Source of the DNA: Candidatus Sordicultor fermentans
Lineage (GTDB): Bacteria; Atribacterota; Atribacteria; Atribacterales; Caldatribacteriaceae
DNA length: 19,312 nucleotides
Direction of reading: 5' to 3'
Assembly: GCA_002385475.1 (NCBI GenBank)
Contig: DGDO01000004.1
Coordinates: 4,035 to 23,346 of the forward strand
Made by a program: the position numbers and the translations under genes. The notes under the pieces are model-generated. The model had not been told where the DNA came from. It worked only from the letters and a program-made list of their open reading frames with translations, and did not search any database. Numbering within the stretch: the stretch's first letter is position 1; each line of letters begins with the position of its first letter. Shown in pieces: positions 15,836 to 19,312 of the stretch.

Positions 15836-16317
15836 TTTAGCTGAGAACGAAGCTTCTCCATCACCTTTTTTAAATGTCCTGCTTTCTCATAATTTTCTTG
15901 CTCTATCGCATTTTCCAAATCTCGCCCCAGGCGAAAAATAGCATTTTGTATTTTTTTCTGTCTTTGCCAGTTGATGGGTATTTTGCCTCTATGATGCATC
16001 CCCAGCTGATTCTTAGATAGCCAGCTTTGCATCTCTTTAGAGTAGGAACTGTAACAATGAGAACAGCCTACTACTCCTCCTTTTAAGAAATCTTCCCACT
16101 CCCACTGGCAAAAAGAACACCGCTTCCTTCCCTCTTTCTTTAGAGGAAAAAATCTGGTTGACGGTGGACTCTTATATGAACCAGGGGCAGCTACCCGAGA
16201 AATAGAGACCTCCTGAGAACAAGCAGGGCAAAGAAAAAGCTTATTCTTAAGTTCTCCTCCTCCTATAAGGTAGACTACTACTTTAGCCTCCCTCCAGCCA
16301 CAGATATCACACTTCAT
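15832..16317 (-). CDS. mcsA: McsA, zinc-finger activator of McsB/ClpC
   Basis: A 161-residue cytoplasmic protein with four CxxC pairs: Cys3/Cys6, Cys30/Cys33, Cys67/Cys70 and Cys85/Cys88, forming two zinc fingers. The motif HHRGKIP near 108-114 is a family marker. The C-terminal UVR domain (about 121-160, with NAIEQENYEKAGHLK) resembles the ClpC M domain. In B. subtilis McsA binds and activates McsB and, with it, controls CtsR and ClpC. All zinc ligands are kept although the partner McsB looks inactive. Its ATG follows the ctsR stop directly (TAAATG). Confidence 0.93.
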   Translation of the reverse strand: MKCDICGWREAKVVVYLIGGGELKNKLFLCPACSQEVSISRVAAPGSYKSPPSTRFFPLKKEGRKRCSFCQWEWEDFLKGGVVGCSHCYSSYSKEMQSWLSKNQLGMHHRGKIPINWQRQKKIQNAIFRLGRDLENAIEQENYEKAGHLKKVMEKLRSQLK

Positions 16318-16800
16318 TTATTCCACCCATCTCAAAACTTGAAGAAGGATTTCTCTAAAAATTCGAGACCGTAATCGATTTCTATCTGCTACCGAGGAAA
16401 AATCTAAGCCAGCTACCTTATTTAAAGCATCTATGGTAGCTGCTCGGACGAGAGCACCCTCGCGAGGAGTGATAAACTCTTCCCTTTCCAGCCAGCTTAC
16501 TAAATCTTCTACATCGCTTTCTCTCAAAGACTCCTCGTTATCATCTAAGTAAACAACTACAGGTTCTAAGCGGTCAATAGGCACTCTCCTGATCCTCACA
16601 TAACCGCTACCTCCCCGTCGGCTCTCTACTATAAATCCCCGGAATACATTAAAACGAGTGGCTAAAACATAGTTAATCTGAGAAGGAGCGCAATCAAACT
16701 CATTAGCTAACCTTCCCCTCTGGATGGTAATCATTTGGTCAGGGGAACCGTCTATTAGTTTGATTATATGTTGTTCGATGTCATCGCTTAGAGAGTACAT
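16318..16800 (-). CDS. ctsR: CtsR, class III stress gene repressor
   Basis: A 160-residue winged-helix repressor of clp genes. The DNA-binding domain fits the family (RLANEFDCAPSQINYVLATR, 30-49) and the wing reads ESRRGGSGYVRI (59-70). The wing glycine loop, which acts as a heat sensor in B. subtilis (GGGG), is GGSG here, with Ser65. The C-terminal dimer domain (about 85-160) is normal. A CtsR operator overlaps its own promoter region (16814-16830), so autoregulation is likely. The ATG at 16800 follows a purine-rich ribosome binding region (GGGAGGGAAGGAG). Confidence 0.95.
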   Translation of the reverse strand: MYSLSDDIEQHIIKLIDGSPDQMITIQRGRLANEFDCAPSQINYVLATRFNVFRGFIVESRRGGSGYVRIRRVPIDRLEPVVVYLDDNEESLRESDVEDLVSWLEREEFITPREGALVRAATIDALNKVAGLDFSSVADRNRLRSRIFREILLQVLRWVE

Positions 16801-16813
16801 TCTCCTTCCCTCC

Positions 16814-16830
16814 CTTGACTATTATTGACT
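16814..16830 (-). promoter_or_regulatory. CtsR operator
   Basis: On the minus strand AGTCAAT AAT AGTCAAG matches the tandem CtsR heptad pattern RGTCAAA-NAN-RGTCAAA, missing only the last base of each heptad. It lies between the -10 box and the ctsR start, where a bound repressor would block transcription. Confidence 0.75.
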
Positions 16831-16839
16831 TTCCCCTAC

Positions 16840-16869
16840 ATTATATAAAGAAAACCCCCTATTTGTCAA
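16840..16869 (-). promoter_or_regulatory. sigma-A-type promoter of the ctsR operon
   Basis: A perfect -35 TTGACA (16864-16869) and perfect -10 TATAAT (16840-16845) with an 18-bp spacer. The -35 box overlaps the stop codon of lysS. The CtsR operator lies 9 bp downstream of the -10, near the expected start of transcription. Such a strong promoter needs a repressor, in line with CtsR control. Confidence 0.8.
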
Positions 16870-18350
16870 TCCGATGAGGGGCGCAGGAGGGGAAAAAGAA
16901 TAACCTCTCGAATAGAAGAAGAATTGGTAATCAACATCATTAATCGGTCAATTCCGATACCCAAACCTCCCGTAGGTGGCATACCATATTCCAGAGCTTC
17001 AATGTAATCTTCATCAATTAAATGAGCCTCCAAATCCCCCTCATCTCTTTTCCGGAGCTGGTCTGCAAATCTCTTTTTCTGCTCAAAAGGGTCGTTAAGC
17101 TCACTATAGGCATTTCCTATTTCTTCTTTACCAATGAAAAGCTCAAAACGTTCCGCCAATTGAGGATTGTCTTTTTTAGCTTTAGCTAGAGGAGAAATCT
17201 CCACCGGGTAATCAAAAACAAAGGTGGGGTTTACTAAACGTGGCTGGACAAATTTCTCTAAAAATTCGTTAACAAATTTCCCTCGATCCCAGTTATCTTC
17301 ATAAGCCACTCCCCGCTCTTTAGCTTTAGCTTTAATGGTTTCCAGAGAGTCTTCTACAATGTCTACCCCCACCAATTCCTGGATGACTTGCGGCAAACTT
17401 ATTCTATGCCAGGGAGGAGTGAAATCTAAAACCATAGACTGATACTCTATTTCATAGCTACCAGTGATTTTTTTTACCACCTGCGATAACATCTCTTCTG
17501 TTAATTCCATCATCACTTGATAGTCAGCATAAGCCTGGTAAAGCTCCAGCATAGTAAACTCCGGGTTATGTCGGGTGGATAGACCTTCATTTCGGAAGCT
17601 GCGATTTATTTCATAAACTTTCTCTAATCCTCCTACAATTAAGCGTTTGAGAAAAAGCTCCGGGGCGATGCGGAGATAAAGCTCCATTCCTAAAGCATTA
17701 TGGAATGTTTTGAATGGACGGGCCAGAGCTCCTCCCGGGATCACCTGCATCATGGGAGTCTCCACCTCCCAGAAACCCCTTTGATCTAAAAAGGCTCGCA
17801 ATTCTTTTAGCAGTTGAAAGCGAAGGTAAAAAATTCTCCTCACATTGGGATTCATAATCAGGTCTAAATAACGCTTACGATAGCGAACTTCCACTTCTTT
17901 GAGTCCATGCCACTTTTCAGGAAGAGGACGCAGGCATTTACTAAGAAGAGTGAAATTCTCTACCAGAACTGTCAATTCCCCGGCATGAGTGCGAAAAACT
18001 TTCCCCTCCACTCCTATTATATCGCCTACTTCTATTTCTCGAAGAAGAGTAAAACTATCCTCTCCTATAATATCTTTTCGGAAATAAATCTGTATTCTTG
18101 CCGTCCGATCTTGCAAATCAGCAAATACGGCTTTGCCATGCCTTCTCAAAGCCATTATTCTTCCTGCTATCTTTACCTTTATATCTTTATCCACCAGATT
18201 ATCGGCATGGTTTTTTATTTCTTCAATATCATGAGTTTTACAAAAACTACCATTGTAGGGGTCTATACCTAAATCTTTTAGAGCCTGGATTTTCTCTCTT
18301 TTATATTCATACTCAGTATTTTCTTCATATCTTGTTACTTCCTCGTCCAT
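16866..18350 (-). CDS. lysS: lysyl-tRNA synthetase (class II)
   Basis: A 494-residue class II synthetase charging tRNA-Lys. The N-terminal OB-fold anticodon-binding domain (about 55-165, IKVKIAGRIMALRRHGKAVF) precedes the catalytic core. Motif 2 is FRNEGLSTRHNPEFTMLE and motif 3 is GGLGIGIDRLMML near the C-terminus. Length is typical. It starts 6 nt after greA, so it is cotranscribed with it; a greA-lysS pair is common in Bacillota. Its stop codon lies inside the -35 box of the ctsR promoter, so some read-through into ctsR is possible. Confidence 0.97.
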   Translation of the reverse strand: MDEEVTRYEENTEYEYKREKIQALKDLGIDPYNGSFCKTHDIEEIKNHADNLVDKDIKVKIAGRIMALRRHGKAVFADLQDRTARIQIYFRKDIIGEDSFTLLREIEVGDIIGVEGKVFRTHAGELTVLVENFTLLSKCLRPLPEKWHGLKEVEVRYRKRYLDLIMNPNVRRIFYLRFQLLKELRAFLDQRGFWEVETPMMQVIPGGALARPFKTFHNALGMELYLRIAPELFLKRLIVGGLEKVYEINRSFRNEGLSTRHNPEFTMLELYQAYADYQVMMELTEEMLSQVVKKITGSYEIEYQSMVLDFTPPWHRISLPQVIQELVGVDIVEDSLETIKAKAKERGVAYEDNWDRGKFVNEFLEKFVQPRLVNPTFVFDYPVEISPLAKAKKDNPQLAERFELFIGKEEIGNAYSELNDPFEQKKRFADQLRKRDEGDLEAHLIDEDYIEALEYGMPPTGGLGIGIDRLMMLITNSSSIREVILFPLLRPSSD

Positions 18351-18356
18351 TAGTTT

Positions 18357-18854
18357 TTACTCATCCTTCCCTTTTACCTCTATTATACGATAACGTACCA
18401 CCCCGGCAGGAACTTTTATTTCCACTTCTTCGCCTTCTTTTTTATTGAGGAGAGCCTGCGCTAAGGGGGATTCAAAGGAAATTTTCCGAGCTGAAGGATC
18501 GGCTTCTACCGAGTCAACAATAAGATATTCTATCTTTTTATTCTGGTCTAAATTCTCCAAAATTACCCGCGAACCCAGAGTAATCCTGTCGGTGTTACCT
18601 CCCTCAGTATCTACTATCTCTGCTTTTCGTAACTTCTCTTCAATAGATAAAATCTTCCCCTCAATAAAAGCCTGCTCATTCTTTGCCTCTTCATATTCAG
18701 CGTTTTCACTGAGATCTCCAAAAGAAAGAGCATGACTAATCTTGTCTGCTATTTCTCTCCTCTTCACTGTTTTTAAATACTTTAATTCTTCCTCTAACTT
18801 TTTATATCCTTCTCTAGTAAGGACAATCTTTCCGTCATCTTTTTTCTTTTCCAT
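18357..18854 (-). CDS. greA: transcription elongation factor GreA
   Basis: A 165-residue factor that stimulates transcript cleavage by stalled RNA polymerase. The N-terminal coiled coil (about 10-80) carries the acidic tip GDLSENAEY (46-54), with Asp47 and Glu50 reaching into the polymerase channel. The C-terminal FKBP-like domain contains SPLAQALLNKKEGEEVEI. I start at the ATG at 18854 because the conserved protein begins there. GGAGG lies 10 nt upstream; the adjacent GTG would give better spacing (7 nt) and is an alternative. The frame stays open to 18932 but that part contains the promoter. Confidence 0.96.
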   Translation of the reverse strand: MEKKKDDGKIVLTREGYKKLEEELKYLKTVKRREIADKISHALSFGDLSENAEYEEAKNEQAFIEGKILSIEEKLRKAEIVDTEGGNTDRITLGSRVILENLDQNKKIEYLIVDSVEADPSARKISFESPLAQALLNKKEGEEVEIKVPAGVVRYRIIEVKGKDE

Positions 18855-18893
18855 CACTACTACGCCTCCAACCAAGAACTTTGTCAGATGAGA

Positions 18894-18932
18894 ATTATAG
18901 CATAAAATATAGGAATTACTACAAATTGTCAA
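18894..18932 (-). promoter_or_regulatory. greA-lysS promoter region
   Basis: On the minus strand TGCTATAAT (18894-18902) is a perfect extended -10 about 40 nt before the greA ATG. Upstream, TTGACA (18927-18932) lies 17 bp from a second, weaker -10, TATTTT (18904-18909). The two could be overlapping promoters; the TTGACA is too far (27 bp) to serve the better -10. Confidence 0.6.
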
Positions 18933-19094
18933 GACTCTGGGAGGCTGCTTGAAAAATACTACCTTTTCCAGAGCATAATTCCTTTCTATACTAGAAGCTT
19001 TATAGGTCTCAGCTACCCCCTTATAAACCCGACAATAGAAGGAAGTTCCCCTATAACCCCTTTAAGGAATTAAAATAAAAATGTAAAAACTTAA

Positions 19095-19135
19095 AAACAT
19101 AAAAACCCACTGAGAAAGACGCTTTTTCTTTCTCA
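19095..19135 (-). terminator. rho-independent terminator of an upstream minus-strand gene
   Basis: A perfect 9-bp stem, TGAGAAAGA (19111-19119) with its complement (19127-19135) and a 7-nt loop. In the minus direction GTGGG and T-rich runs (TTTTTATGTTTTTAAG) follow. It would end a transcript entering from beyond the right edge and isolates greA, whose own promoter lies further downstream. The stem is AT-rich, and the first T run starts a few bases after it. Confidence 0.55.
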
Positions 19136-19150
19136 ATGTAGGAGGAAACT

Positions 19151-19312
19151 GATCCCCTATGATCCCCTTTATCTCTCATTCCTGAATGCCTCTTTTGCCC
19201 CTCATCCGTCACCCCTGAGTGTTTCTACGAGGGGTCCACAGTCTTTTAAACCAAAGAAAAAAGCAAAAACGTGGATTCCCACCCCCTCGTCACCCCGGCA
19301 ATCTTTAAGCCG
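19151..19312. repeat. degenerate palindromic intergenic repeats
   Basis: No gene is visible here. Three stretches share a common pattern, TCA then C/T-CCC, a TG- or T-rich middle, and a GGGG arm: about 19174-19200 (decayed), 19208-19235 (arms ACCCCT and AGGGGT, 13-nt loop) and 19289-19312 (CGGC and GCCG arms around AATCTTTAA, cut by the edge). A tandem GATCCCCT (19151-19158 and 19161-19168) is beside them, and GTGGATTCCCACC precedes the third. This style matches dispersed REP-like elements seen in many environmental bacteria. No transposase is linked. Confidence 0.5.

Noticed and set aside
16801..16865. T-box or other riboswitch upstream of lysS, gltX or cysS
   Set aside because: These synthetase genes lie inside operons with no leader; no T-box sequence or specifier stem is present.
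18855..18932. Upstream extension of greA to an ATG at 18932
   Set aside because: The extra 26 codons are not part of the GreA family and contain the -10 promoter elements; the ATG at 18854 fits the family start.
1..19312. CRISPR arrays, tRNA or rRNA genes, insertion sequences, prophage
   Set aside because: No regularly spaced repeats, no tRNA-like cloverleaf, no conserved rRNA sequence and no transposase or phage protein was recognised on either strand.

Overview
The window looks like a chromosomal segment of a Bacillota (Firmicutes) bacterium, probably of the broad Clostridia type. The main evidence is the ctsR-mcsA-mcsB-clpC-radA stress cluster followed by a YacL-like PIN/TRAM gene, ispD, ispF, gltX, cysS and rlmB, with greA and lysS upstream. 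This gene order is characteristic of the phylum. I cannot name a genus from sequence alone.

Layout, left to right. Positions 1-2301 are an accessory redox module. An aldo/keto reductase gene runs off the left edge on the minus strand. Diverging from it on the plus strand are a second aldo/keto reductase, broken by one frameshift, and a flavodoxin-like gene. The intergenic region between them carries two back-to-back promoters, both with the 19-bp spacer and internal dyad typical of MerR-family control. No MerR gene is in the window. From 2425 to 18854 every gene is on the minus strand. In transcription order this stretch holds three likely units: (i) greA-lysS from an extended -10 promoter; (ii) ctsR-mcsA-mcsB-clpC-radA from a sigma-A-type promoter with a recognisable CtsR operator; (iii) yacL-ispD-ispF-rlpA-like-gltX-cysS-rlmB-rlmD from another extended -10 promoter. 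Many junctions overlap by 1 to about 50 bases, which suggests translational coupling.

Unit (ii) is protein quality control: CtsR represses the cluster, McsA and McsB normally activate ClpC by arginine phosphorylation, and ClpC unfolds substrates for ClpP; RadA is a recombination helicase. Unit (iii) mixes isoprenoid precursor synthesis (IspD, IspF), translation (GltX, CysS, two 23S rRNA methyltransferases), a predicted membrane PIN/TRAM protein and a predicted secreted RlpA-type cell-wall protein.

Three points stand out. The McsB homologue keeps the overall fold motifs and an intact frame but has lost essentially every recognisable catalytic and nucleotide-binding residue, so it looks like a pseudokinase, while ClpC keeps both phosphoarginine-docking glutamates. 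Second, the slot between radA and yacL, where Bacillota usually carry disA, is a 728-bp hairpin-rich stretch with no convincing gene. Third, the right edge (about 19150-19312) carries degenerate copies of a short palindromic repeat next to a terminator-like hairpin. No tRNA, rRNA, CRISPR array, insertion sequence or phage gene was found.
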